Assembly: GCA_031283905.1 (NCBI GenBank)
Contig: JAITAW010000150.1
Location: 1-13,755, forward strand
Reading direction: 5' to 3'
DNA length: 13,755 nucleotides
From: Treponema sp.
Lineage (GTDB): Bacteria; Spirochaetota; Spirochaetia; Treponematales; Breznakiellaceae
Translations under genes and position numbers: made by a program
In this document: positions 7,201 through 13,755 of the stretch, one piece after another
How the letters are laid out: each line of letters begins with the position of its first letter
Position numbering within the stretch: the first letter of the stretch is position 1
Notes under the pieces: generated by a model
What the model was told of the DNA's origin: nothing
The model's database searches: none
What the model saw: only the letters and a program-made list of their open reading frames with translations

Positions 7201-7218
7201 GCGGGGGAGTGCCCCCGC
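7201..7218 (-). terminator. GC-rich hairpin behind the HD gene, possible terminator
   Basis: GCGGGGG-AGTG-CCCCCGC is a perfect 7-bp stem with a 4-nt loop, 15 nt beyond the HD stop codon. No run of U follows, so it may act as a weak terminator, an RNA 3'-end stabiliser, or neither. Confidence 0.4.
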
Positions 7219-7232
7219 CGCGAATAAAGTCT

Positions 7233-8051
7233 TCACAAATACCGCTTTGGCTGTTCGCCCTGTACCAGCGCGTAAAGCTCAACCAAGCCTTTTGCGGGGC
7301 TTGCCGAAATTTTGCCAAGCAGCACCTCTTCTACCTGGAAAAGCCCAACCTCACTGGACATTTCAACCTCGATGCGTATGGGGTGTTCTTCTCCTTTCAA
7401 AATACGTACATCTTCGATGGAATTGGCTGAATACCGGTGGATATCTCCAACTTTTGGCGCGCCGGCAAGGAACATTGTGATGTGGGCGCGTCCCTTGGTC
7501 ATATCACAGCCGTCCGCGATGAGAACGATCCCCGCTTCCAGGGAGTAGACCGAGCGGTTGCCCATGTGTCCGGCAATCGCTTCAAGCGCGAGGGAGCGGA
7601 TCGTAACCCGCCTTTGTATGTCGCTTTCCGAAAATTCTTTTGCAAGGATTCGATCGAGGATGGGGTACGCCATATACGCGCCGTGCAGTCCGTGATCCTG
7701 GCGTCCCACACTCATGCCGATGTCATGGAGAAAACCGGCGAGCAACACCGCAATAGTACTGTCTTCAAACGTACCGGCTTCTTCACATTCAAGACTCATC
7801 TTGACATTCGCGTCCCTCAAAATTTTCAGCATAAAGAGGGCGTTAAGAACCACGGTTCTCATATGAACCGGACCATGATCGTTGTAGCCCAACCGTTTTA
7901 TCGAGACAATGTTGCCGTATTCCTGAACGGCCTGAATTTCGGCGTCCTTGATCACGAGTTTCGCAATGTTCACGGCTTTCTCTGAAAGGTTGAAGCTCTC
8001 AATGGCTTCGATGATTTTGTTGTCTACGCTTAATTCTTTTGGCGATTTCAT
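7233..8051 (-). CDS. HD-domain metal-dependent phosphohydrolase
   Basis: 272-aa predicted cytosolic protein with an HD fold: YNDHGPVH (His59, His63), FLHDIGMSVGRQDH (His109-Asp110, His120), AGHMG (His162) and LIADGCDM (Asp180). These are the spaced His and Asp residues that bind one or two metal ions in HD phosphohydrolases. The substrate is unknown; nucleotides or signalling nucleotides are typical of the superfamily. The last ~60 residues (EVEMSSEVGLFQVEEVLLGKI) form a small domain that could regulate activity. It follows the second signal peptidase gene by 18 nt, so it is probably the third gene of that operon. The ribosome binding site is weak (GAGG 13 nt before the ATG). The minus-strand frame stays open for 88 codons after its TGA. 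Confidence 0.88.
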   Translation of the reverse strand: MKSPKELSVDNKIIEAIESFNLSEKAVNIAKLVIKDAEIQAVQEYGNIVSIKRLGYNDHGPVHMRTVVLNALFMLKILRDANVKMSLECEEAGTFEDSTIAVLLAGFLHDIGMSVGRQDHGLHGAYMAYPILDRILAKEFSESDIQRRVTIRSLALEAIAGHMGNRSVYSLEAGIVLIADGCDMTKGRAHITMFLAGAPKVGDIHRYSANSIEDVRILKGEEHPIRIEVEMSSEVGLFQVEEVLLGKISASPAKGLVELYALVQGEQPKRYL

Positions 8052-8069
8052 ACTATCCGCTCAGCCTCT

Positions 8070-8762
8070 TTATGGTTTTCCTATGCGAGTGATAGGCCAA
8101 TACCGGAAAAGCGCGGCGCCTTTGATGCGTTTAAGCGGCGCCGGTCCCCATGTTCTTGAATCGTTGGTGTTGCTTCTGTCGTCAGAGAGGAGAAAATATT
8201 CGTCTTCCCCCAAAACAAATGAATCAATAGTACCGGAGAAAGGAAGTGACCTGTCCCATAAAGCCGGCGCTTGGGGAATTATCACCTCGTAATACCGTTC
8301 AGACGACTCAAATTCGGTAATCCAGTAAGGGCTGTCTTTCTTTTTAACGCGGGCCACGAAATTGGTCATGGACACCTCGTCGCCGGGCAGGGCGATGACT
8401 CTTTTCAAGTAAAGAAATTCTTCTTTTTCGCTTGCGCCGGCGCGTTGGAATGTCCAAAAACGAATAAACTTATCAAGAAATTCCATAAAAATATCACGTT
8501 TGGCTTGGTCTTCCATATCAACAAGTACAACGCCGCCTCTCTGCAATTCAGGCGTGTAAAGCTCATACGAGGAAAAAATAAAACGGTCTTTCGCGTGTAT
8601 GCCCGGTTGCATACTATCGCTTAAAACGACTCTCATTGAAAAAAGAAAAGAGGTGAAACATACGTAAATGGCAAAAAAGACCGCAATCCATATCAAAACA
8701 AAGCGCAACTGCCGCCGGTATTTTTTTTCTTCTTTATATGAATACAGTGAACGTTTTTTCAT
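8070..8762 (-). CDS. lepB: Signal peptidase I, short paralogue
   Basis: 230-aa type I signal peptidase, inner-membrane anchored with the catalytic domain outside. Residues 1-20 are basic, a single membrane helix covers about 21-42, then come the Ser box LSDSMQPGI (Ser50 nucleophile), the Lys box LYLKRVIALPGDEV (Lys120 general base) and the late box LSDDRSNTNDSRTWGP, where GDNRDNSxDSR is usual. The unit ends with FRYWPITRIG, matching the usual RxWP-like end. The ATG at 8762 lies 14 nt after the stop of the preceding peptidase gene; a TTG at 8810 would add 16 residues (MAACPCRG...) and overlap that gene, and is less likely. The changed late box (SDD in place of GDN) may reflect altered substrate choice. 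Confidence 0.9.
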   Translation of the reverse strand: MKKRSLYSYKEEKKYRRQLRFVLIWIAVFFAIYVCFTSFLFSMRVVLSDSMQPGIHAKDRFIFSSYELYTPELQRGGVVLVDMEDQAKRDIFMEFLDKFIRFWTFQRAGASEKEEFLYLKRVIALPGDEVSMTNFVARVKKKDSPYWITEFESSERYYEVIIPQAPALWDRSLPFSGTIDSFVLGEDEYFLLSDDRSNTNDSRTWGPAPLKRIKGAALFRYWPITRIGKP

Positions 8763-8776
8763 GCCGCGCCCGTCAA

Positions 8777-9781
8777 TTACCGGATGCCCCCTACACGGGC
8801 AAGCGGCCAATAAATAAACGCGCCTTGCCCAAGCGCCTTGTCTGAGCGTATGGGTCCAAAATAGCGCCCGTCCCGTGAATTGTCGCGGTTATCCCCCAGC
8901 GGGAAAATCCTGCCTTCCGGTATATACCATCCTAAATCGTAGCGGCTCAGAAGAGTCCGGTACCGGATGTCATCGGGTTGAGCCGAGCGCAAAAGCGCAA
9001 GCCGCGCCCGGTCATAGGCAAGGTAGTCGGGGTTGCGTATGCCGTTGAGCGCGCCGGCTTCATCAAGCAACCGCCGGGGAATATCCATGTTCAAGTCGGC
9101 ATACGCCGCCGCCTTGCCCGCGGCTATTAACGCGGGGTAATCCTCCCTCGCCATCAAGCGGCTCAAATGATGGGAGCGCCCTACGGCTTTATTGTACTCT
9201 TCCTCGGAAATCCATGTATCCGTACCGGCAAACCGTATGTAAAAGTCGCCGTTCCGCATTTTAAACCAATCTTTTTCTATACCGGCGGCGCGTTTTATCA
9301 GCAATTGCGCCTTGGGGTTGCCGGACTCATCAAGGTCAATATTGACAAGGGATATGGTGAGCATATAAATGACGCGCTGGGCGATATCAAACGCCGTTCC
9401 GCGTGAAATGTACGAGGGATTTTCAAAGATGACGATATCGTTCCGTTTGGGCTTTATGGGGCTTGGAATTTTAGCGAGTCCGGGCAACAGTTCGGGTCCA
9501 AAAACGAACTTGTTGACAAATACCCTGTCTTTGACAAGCAGCGTGTCGATCATTGAACCGGACGGTATTTCATACGCCTGAAAGAAGTACTGGTTGATGA
9601 CAAGCACCATGCAGGCGGCCCAAACGAAAGCCTCTATCCAGTCAAGCGCCGGATTTTTTCTCCGCTGTTTTTCCCGTTTTATCCGTTTCATCATTTTACG
9701 GCGGCTGAGAAACGCTTCCGTAATTATTTGCAGGCGATCAAAAAAATCGGGTTTTACCATTTTATCCATAGTACGATCCAT
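8777..9781 (-). CDS. lepB: Signal peptidase I, long form with insertion
   Basis: 334-aa type I signal peptidase. A basic cytoplasmic N-terminus (1-47) precedes a membrane helix (about 48-66), the Ser box YEIPSGSMIDTLL (Ser76), the Lys box LLIKRAAGIEKD (Lys163) and the late box LGDNRDNSRDGRYFGP (296-310), so the enzyme should be active in cleaving signal peptides of exported proteins. Two parts exceed the minimal family: about 85 residues between Ser and Lys boxes, and a polar Ala/Arg/Leu-rich stretch of about 105 residues (181-285) before the late box. First gene of a three-gene unit with a consensus promoter 27-55 nt upstream. ATGs at 9781, 9769 and 9760 are all possible, and none has a strong ribosome binding site. 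Confidence 0.92.
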   Translation of the reverse strand: MDRTMDKMVKPDFFDRLQIITEAFLSRRKMMKRIKREKQRRKNPALDWIEAFVWAACMVLVINQYFFQAYEIPSGSMIDTLLVKDRVFVNKFVFGPELLPGLAKIPSPIKPKRNDIVIFENPSYISRGTAFDIAQRVIYMLTISLVNIDLDESGNPKAQLLIKRAAGIEKDWFKMRNGDFYIRFAGTDTWISEEEYNKAVGRSHHLSRLMAREDYPALIAAGKAAAYADLNMDIPRRLLDEAGALNGIRNPDYLAYDRARLALLRSAQPDDIRYRTLLSRYDLGWYIPEGRIFPLGDNRDNSRDGRYFGPIRSDKALGQGAFIYWPLARVGGIR

Positions 9782-10143
9782 TCGTTGGTACAGTCATTTG
9801 AATTGTTATAATATGCGGTTTTGAAAAATTTGTCAATGGAGCCGGTTTCAAAACCCGCTTGGCGCGGCCCTCCGGTTTTCAAACCAAGACTCTCAATATC
9901 CGCATCCGTGAGGGGCGTTTCAAGAAAGTGATGTTTCTTGACGTCCCGCCTTTCCGCGATAAGCGCGTTGAAGACTTCCTTGCGCCGCGCGATCGCTCCG
10001 GGCGTACGGATCGTCTCGTTTTTCGCGGTGTCCAGGGCGGTTTCGGCCGCATCTGAGAGTGTCGCGAGTTTCTCTGCGGCACTCGCGGAAGGTTCCACGT
10101 TTTCGCCATAGCCGGTTACCCGGTTCTGGTACCGGGAAGCCAA
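9754..10143 (-). pseudogene. Remnant of a hypothetical protein gene
   Basis: An open frame of 129 codons from a TTG. There is no ATG in frame between it and the upstream stop (TAA near 10192), so it has no proper start. The first ~90 residues look protein-like and helical: ASAAEKLATLSDAAETALD, then RRDVKKHHFLETPLTDADI and ESLGLK. From memory this resembles a family of ~200-aa uncharacterised proteins in treponemes with a conserved (L/P)TDAD...LGLK motif followed by a beta-rich C-terminal domain. That domain is missing: after LGLKTGG the frame runs into the signal peptidase promoter and overlaps that gene by 28 nt. I therefore read it as a truncated remnant. It could be a live small gene, but composition and start speak against that. 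Confidence 0.4.
9808..9836 (-). promoter_or_regulatory. sigma70-type promoter of the signal peptidase/HD operon
   Basis: TTGACA (9836-9831), 17-nt spacer, TATTAT (9813-9808) on the minus strand. Start of transcription is expected near 9801, about 20 nt before the first signal peptidase ATG. It sits inside the 3' part of the degenerate ORF described at 9754-10143. Confidence 0.8.
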
Positions 10144-10558
10144 TCGGTTCTTTGACTTATAAAAAAGAGTGTGGTTTATTTACTATTAGAGACCGGCATG
10201 GGGCAGGCGGGTGGGGGGCAATCCGCGTAAATCGAGAGGCGTTAACGCGCCTGCGCGGGACGTACACGAGAATGAGACAGTACGCGCCGTTCGTTACTTT
10301 GACGGATTTGAAACACGATATAGGCATGTTCATATGTAATACTATAGCGCGGAACGCCGCATCTGTCAACCTCTGCGCCGTTTTTTACTTTTTTCCCTGC
10401 GAGACGTTTTGCGAGCTTTTCCTTTGCGGGACGCTTTTACAAAAACATGACGCTTTACAAAAATAGTTTTGAAACCGCCCGCCAACTAACCGCGCCTGTG
10501 TCTGCGCAAAAGCCGCGCTTAGAGCAAGCATTAATGTCCGCCGCAACATCTTTCTTCG
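10144..10558. other. Intergenic region upstream of the chemoreceptor gene
   Basis: About 415 bp without a convincing gene on either strand. It holds the palindrome GCGTTAACGC, an orphan minus-strand promoter (10341-10369), a T-rich stretch at 10380-10396, and an imperfect tandem direct repeat of GACGCTTT(T)ACAAAAA (10430-10445 and 10449-10463). A 58-codon minus-strand frame starting at 10333 and ending at 10157 is possible but has an unconvincing composition. Confidence 0.45.
10341..10369 (-). promoter_or_regulatory. Orphan sigma70-type promoter
   Basis: TTGACA (10369-10364), 17-nt spacer, TATAGT (10346-10341) on the minus strand, a near-consensus match. No recognisable gene begins directly downstream. 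The transcript would pass a 58-codon frame with ATG at 10333, about 7 nt after the -10, then the degenerate ORF at 10143-9754. It may be the original promoter of that remnant, or drive a small RNA. Confidence 0.6.
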
Positions 10559-10587
10559 TTGACAAATAAGGAATTAAATAGTACTAT
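10559..10587 (+). promoter_or_regulatory. sigma70-type promoter of the chemoreceptor operon
   Basis: TTGACA (10559-10564), 17-nt spacer, TACTAT (10582-10587). Transcription would begin near 10594, leaving a leader of about 27 nt that contains AAGGAG (10609-10614). Confidence 0.75.
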
Positions 10588-10620
10588 ATTTATGTTATGT
10601 AGAGAAACAAGGAGAATATT

Positions 10621-12822
10621 TTGAAACTACGAGTGCGTGTGAGTCTTATTATTACCGCTATCATGATCGCGATGGTTGCCGGTATATTAATAGTTTTGTT
10701 GAATCGCGCGGGCAAAACGCAACTTCAGGCAACGTTGCGAAGCGCGGAGAGGCTCGCCGGAGAGGAAGCTCGTACTATAAAAAGTATATATGACAATCAT
10801 ATCCAAACCGCGCGGACTTTGGCGCAGATGATGGGCGGTTATGAGAATTTCGAGGCAAGCGGCAGGCGGGATATTTTTATCGAGATGATGCGGCGGATAT
10901 TCGAAGCTAATCCGCGTCTTGAGGCGCTTTATTCGGTGTGGGGCGATAACGCTTTGGACGGGCAGGACGCCTTGTATGCCGGAGACGCCGGCGCCAATAG
11001 AGAGAAAGGGTTCACTGAGACGGGCAAATTCGCCCCGCTTTTTTCACGGGAAAACGGCGGTACGGCGCTCCGCGTTTGTCGTAACCATAACGAGATACTG
11101 GCGTCTTTGACAAGCAATGAAGCCGTCCGCGCGCCGTACCCCGGAATGGCGGGGGCTGCTGGCATTGTTCCGGTTGATTTTATTGTCCCGGTTATTACGC
11201 CGCAAAATAAAATAGCGGGAGCCGTCGGGCTTACGCTTGATCTTGCGGAGGTTCAAGCCGCCATTGACTCGATTGTAAGCCGCAACAGCGATGTCGCGGA
11301 AGCCGCGGTGTACGCCAATGACGGTGCCATAATTGGACATTTTTTTAAGGAGCGGGTGGGAAGAAATCTTAAAGACGCGGATCAAGCGCTCTATACGAAT
11401 GATATTGACGCGGCGCTTGCCGCTGTGCAATCCGGGCGGACGCTGTGGCTGGAGAAGTATTCCACGGTTTTGAACGAAAACATGTGGATTATTCTTTCTC
11501 CTTTCAATATAGGCGGCGCGGAAACCCCGTGGTCAATCATGATTGGCGTACCTGACAGCGCGGCTCTGGCTGATGAGCGTACTATGACCGTGTTCGCGGT
11601 CGTCATGGGGCTGATTTTTGCCGTTGCGATTGGTTTTGTCGTTTTCGTAATCATAACCGGCATCATCAAGCCCATTCAGGAATGCGGGGTAGCGGCAAAT
11701 ACGCTTGCGAAGATGCAATACGACAACATAACGCTGTCTTCACAGAAACGGGGGGATGAGATAGGGGAGTTGCAAAGAGCCTTGTCTACCATTCGGAGCA
11801 ATCTGCAAAAGAAGCTGGAGTCGATGAACGTTGAGATTATATCCCAGCATAAAAATATAAGCGCCAACCTCAAAGAGGTGATAAAAAAATCGGCCGGCGA
11901 GCTTGGCGTCATTACCGGTAACGTAGAACTGGTGGAAGATAAAACCGGCGCCCAAATGAATTCGGTCAATCAGACCTCAAACGCTGTGGACGACATTGTT
12001 CAGCATATCAACGCGCTGGAAAACGCGGTTGAATCGCAGACGCATAACAGCGTCAAATCATCGGAAACCATAGAGAAAATAGTGAAGGATATTGATTCGG
12101 TGCGTTCGGTTGTACTCAACGCCCACGCGACCACAAGTAAATTAAGCAAGTCTTCGGGGGAAGGGCGGAAAATGTTGAGCGAGCTTACCGAGGAGATGTC
12201 CATTATTGCCGGGCAGTCCTCCTTTCTTGAGGAGGCGAACGCGACGCTGGGGAACATTGCGGCTCAAACAAACATACTCGCCATGAATGCGGCTATTGAA
12301 GCGGCGCACGCGGGCGAGGCGGGCAGGGGCTTTGCTGTTGTCGCGGGTGAAATACGCAATCTCGCGGCTTCCTCGAATAGAGAGTCCGCGTCTATTTCAA
12401 ATGAAATAAAAAGGATGCGAAGCAGCATCGCCAATATTCAAAAAGCTTCAGTTGAAACCGTACATACTATGGGCGCCATATTCACGGAAATCAACGATAT
12501 GGGCGCTTCCTTTGACGAAGTAACAAAGGCGGTGGAAGCCCAGTCTTCGAACGGATATCAAGCGCTCGACACTTTAAACGCGCTTCGTGAAACCACTGAA
12601 CAGGTGCGCGAAGGTTCTTCGGAAATCCAGAAACGGAGCGGTTTAATTTCGGAATCCGTTGACAATCTTAAACGTATATCCACGGAAGTAATGGTTGCTG
12701 TCGCCGATGTACAAAGCGCCAGTCAGAATATATCCGTTTCATTGGAAATTGCGCAAAAAATCGTTGACGGCCGCTATCTTATGCCGCCGGGTAACAAGGA
12801 GAATGATCATGCCGGAAAATAA
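10621..12822 (+). CDS. Methyl-accepting chemotaxis protein with periplasmic Cache-like sensor
   Basis: 733-aa inner-membrane chemoreceptor. It starts at a TTG, chosen because AAGGAG lies 6 nt upstream and the first residues give a proper basic start plus membrane helix (about 8-27). A periplasmic sensor of about 290 residues follows, with features of a double-Cache fold (FIVPVITPQNKIAGAVGLTLDL near 187, then a second similar half). The second helix is about 322-346, then a HAMP-like linker (PIQECGVAANTLAKMQ). The signalling coiled coil has its hairpin tip around 541-585 with IAAQTNILAMNAAIEAAHAGEAGRG split by the usual CheA/CheW contact residues. No CheR-binding pentapeptide (NWETF type) is seen at the C-terminus. 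The ligand is unknown. The gene overlaps the PilZ-hemerythrin gene by 14 nt. Confidence 0.95.
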   Translation: MKLRVRVSLIITAIMIAMVAGILIVLLNRAGKTQLQATLRSAERLAGEEARTIKSIYDNHIQTARTLAQMMGGYENFEASGRRDIFIEMMRRIFEANPRLEALYSVWGDNALDGQDALYAGDAGANREKGFTETGKFAPLFSRENGGTALRVCRNHNEILASLTSNEAVRAPYPGMAGAAGIVPVDFIVPVITPQNKIAGAVGLTLDLAEVQAAIDSIVSRNSDVAEAAVYANDGAIIGHFFKERVGRNLKDADQALYTNDIDAALAAVQSGRTLWLEKYSTVLNENMWIILSPFNIGGAETPWSIMIGVPDSAALADERTMTVFAVVMGLIFAVAIGFVVFVIITGIIKPIQECGVAANTLAKMQYDNITLSSQKRGDEIGELQRALSTIRSNLQKKLESMNVEIISQHKNISANLKEVIKKSAGELGVITGNVELVEDKTGAQMNSVNQTSNAVDDIVQHINALENAVESQTHNSVKSSETIEKIVKDIDSVRSVVLNAHATTSKLSKSSGEGRKMLSELTEEMSIIAGQSSFLEEANATLGNIAAQTNILAMNAAIEAAHAGEAGRGFAVVAGEIRNLAASSNRESASISNEIKRMRSSIANIQKASVETVHTMGAIFTEINDMGASFDEVTKAVEAQSSNGYQALDTLNALRETTEQVREGSSEIQKRSGLISESVDNLKRISTEVMVAVADVQSASQNISVSLEIAQKIVDGRYLMPPGNKENDHAGK

Positions 12823-13585
12823 CATACATAATGATGAACGCAGAGCAAAACGATATACCTGCAAGGGGAGTATTAGGATCAAGGGATTTGAAGGTTTCGC
12901 GGCGCTAAAAGACATCCATGCCAACGGTGTCTGTATGAAGAGCAAAACCTATATAACAATAGCGCCGCAGGATATATTGACAATACGGATTAGCCCTGAA
13001 AAGGACGCCGGTGTGGAAATGTTTGACGTACAGGCGGAAGTAAGATGGATAAAAAGTTCTCCTTCTCTTTTTATGGCGGGCTTTCTTGTTCATGAGAAAA
13101 ACGAAAACAGACGGTTTCAACAGTACCTTGCGTACATAACGGGAACTCGTCCGGTCGGGCTTCCGCCGCCGCCTAAAACAACGTTCCAATGGAGTAATAG
13201 TTTAGCGACCGGCAATGAACAGATTGACACGGAACATAAACAACTGATACAAGCAATGAACGACTTTTTTGGCACTTGCGCCATGAATTCCGGCAACGAT
13301 GAAGTGCTGAAAACCATTAATTTCTTGCTCGACTATACTGTCACGCATTTTTATAATGAAGAGCAGCTTCAAATTCGATACAACTATCCCGGTTATGACA
13401 ACCACAAGAAATTTCACGAAAATTTCAAAAAGAAAGTTCACGGTTTGATGGTTGAATTTGTAAACAAAGGACCTTCCGACGAACTGATTAAACGAGCGAA
13501 ACACGATATCGGCGAGGTGATTATCGCTCATATCCAGCATGAGGACACGCGCCTTGCGGCGCATATCAAAGCACAACAAAGCTAA
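12809..13585 (+). CDS. PilZ domain - bacteriohemerythrin fusion protein
   Basis: 258-aa cytosolic protein. Residues about 9-110 form a PilZ domain: the RxxxR c-di-GMP motif is R11-R15 (RRAKR), and the second motif [D/N]xSxxG appears as DIHANG (Asp35, Gly40), with His37 in place of Ser. A Pro-rich linker (PVGLPPPPK, 115-123) leads to a full hemerythrin domain (126-254) with all seven iron ligands of bacteriohemerythrin: His143, His180, Glu184, His199, His203, His241, Asp246, in the standard spacing (H-x3-E, H-x3-H, H-x4-D). A di-iron site binding O2 (or NO or redox-responsive) is therefore expected. The ATG has AAGGAG 7 nt upstream; a longer frame from 12695 lies inside the chemoreceptor gene and is rejected. 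The 14-nt overlap suggests translational coupling to the chemoreceptor. Confidence 0.93.
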   Translation: MPENNIHNDERRAKRYTCKGSIRIKGFEGFAALKDIHANGVCMKSKTYITIAPQDILTIRISPEKDAGVEMFDVQAEVRWIKSSPSLFMAGFLVHEKNENRRFQQYLAYITGTRPVGLPPPPKTTFQWSNSLATGNEQIDTEHKQLIQAMNDFFGTCAMNSGNDEVLKTINFLLDYTVTHFYNEEQLQIRYNYPGYDNHKKFHENFKKKVHGLMVEFVNKGPSDELIKRAKHDIGEVIIAHIQHEDTRLAAHIKAQQS

Positions 13586-13596
13586 ACGTTAGATAA

Positions 13597-13618
13597 GCCG
13601 GACGTTGCGGCGTCCGGC
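13597..13618. terminator. Strong dyad between convergent genes, possible bidirectional terminator
   Basis: GCCGGACG-TTGCGG-CGTCCGGC is a perfect 8-bp stem with a 6-nt loop, 12 nt after the hemerythrin stop and about 20 nt beyond the ilvC stop on the other strand. T-runs on both sides are poor, but its place between two convergent genes argues for termination. Confidence 0.65.
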
Positions 13619-13638
13619 CCGGTGCGGTTTATTTCTCA

Positions 13639-13755
13639 TTATTTTTCATTCGGCGCATGAAGCCAACTCATCATTGAGCGCAGTTCTTTGCCGACCTTCT
13701 CTATCGGGTGCGCCGCTTCTATGGTACGCATACGGTTGAAGAAAGGACGCCCCAC
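13639..13755 (-). CDS. ilvC: Ketol-acid reductoisomerase, C-terminal end (partial)
   Basis: The last 38 residues of a protein that continues past the window. The segment FFNRMRTIEAAHPIEKVGKE followed by LRSMMSWL is the typical C-terminus of class I (short) ketol-acid reductoisomerase, where HPIE-VG-LR-MM is strongly conserved. The enzyme converts acetolactate or acetohydroxybutyrate with NADPH in valine, leucine and isoleucine synthesis. A short tail (HAPNEK) follows. Catalytic residues lie outside the window. Confidence 0.88.
   Translation of the reverse strand: MGRPFFNRMRTIEAAHPIEKVGKELRSMMSWLHAPNEK

Larger units (their letters stand above)
6834..7232. other. Intergenic region between gpx and the HD gene
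   Basis: About 400 bp with no clear gene. From left to right: ribosome binding site and promoter of gpx; two adjacent dyads, CCGTT-GTG-AACGG (6937-6949) and GGGGT-ATGA-ACCCC (6951-6964); the 21-bp tandem array; an A/T-rich stretch 7150-7175; and a strong hairpin near the HD gene (7201-7218). In the minus-strand frame of the HD protein the region stays open for 88 codons past the HD stop. Confidence 0.5.

Noticed and set aside
7115..7318. 67-codon minus-strand frame overlapping the HD gene's 3' end
   Set aside because: Most of it lies in another frame of the HD gene, the tail is Arg-rich and runs into the repeats, and there is no ribosome binding site.
8763..8810. Longer start (TTG at 8810) for the second signal peptidase
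   Set aside because: It overlaps the upstream gene and adds a Cys-rich stretch unlike a signal peptidase start; the ATG at 8762 fits better.
10157..10369. Small minus-strand gene of 58-70 codons
   Set aside because: The longer start lies upstream of the predicted promoter. The composition is basic and Pro-rich without domain signs, so a gene is not supported, although the promoter itself is good.
12695..12808. N-terminal extension of the PilZ-hemerythrin protein
   Set aside because: This part lies inside the chemoreceptor gene in another frame; the ATG at 12809 has an AAGGAG 7 nt upstream and gives a normal PilZ start.

Overview
The window looks like a chromosomal piece of a Treponema-type spirochaete, possibly a host-associated (for example insect-gut) species. 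This is inferred from gene content: a TatT lipoprotein, a TatP binding protein and a fused DctQ-DctM permease lie in the order known from Treponema pallidum (Tp0956-Tp0958). They are accompanied by a long dCache-type chemoreceptor and long intergenic spaces holding short tandem repeats. Exact species cannot be told from the sequence.

Layout. (1) 1-1295, minus strand: the first codons of an unidentified transport gene and, upstream of it with an ATGA overlap, a CbiM-type Co/Ni ECF component with a fused PDGLE (CbiN/NikN-like) domain. A consensus promoter and a ~135-nt leader precede cbiM. (2) 1296-1994: about 700 bp with no convincing gene, but with promoter-like sites and GC-rich dyads. (3) 1995-6260, plus strand: tatT - tatP - dctQM - small Cys-rich zinc-ribbon protein, tightly spaced and probably one operon. 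(4) 6324-6833, minus: a Cys-type glutathione peroxidase with a palindrome at its promoter and a weak terminator. (5) 6834-7232: no clear gene; it contains a tandem array of six 21-bp units. (6) 7233-9781, minus: a three-gene unit of signal peptidase I, a second shorter signal peptidase I and an HD-domain phosphohydrolase, behind a consensus promoter. (7) 9754-10620: a degenerate ORF remnant, an orphan consensus promoter and direct repeats. (8) 10621-13585, plus: a chemoreceptor overlapping by 14 nt a PilZ-bacteriohemerythrin fusion protein. (9) 13639-13755, minus: the 3' end of ilvC, convergent with the hemerythrin gene and separated from it by a strong dyad.

How the genes work together. The TRAP operon should import an unknown, probably non-classical, ligand using the cation gradient. 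The signal peptidases process exported proteins. The chemoreceptor/PilZ-hemerythrin pair is the most suggestive unit, since it could join chemotaxis, c-di-GMP and O2 (or another diatomic gas or redox state) sensing in one motile anaerobe or microaerophile. The peroxidase, with its own small operator, also fits an oxygen-stressed niche.
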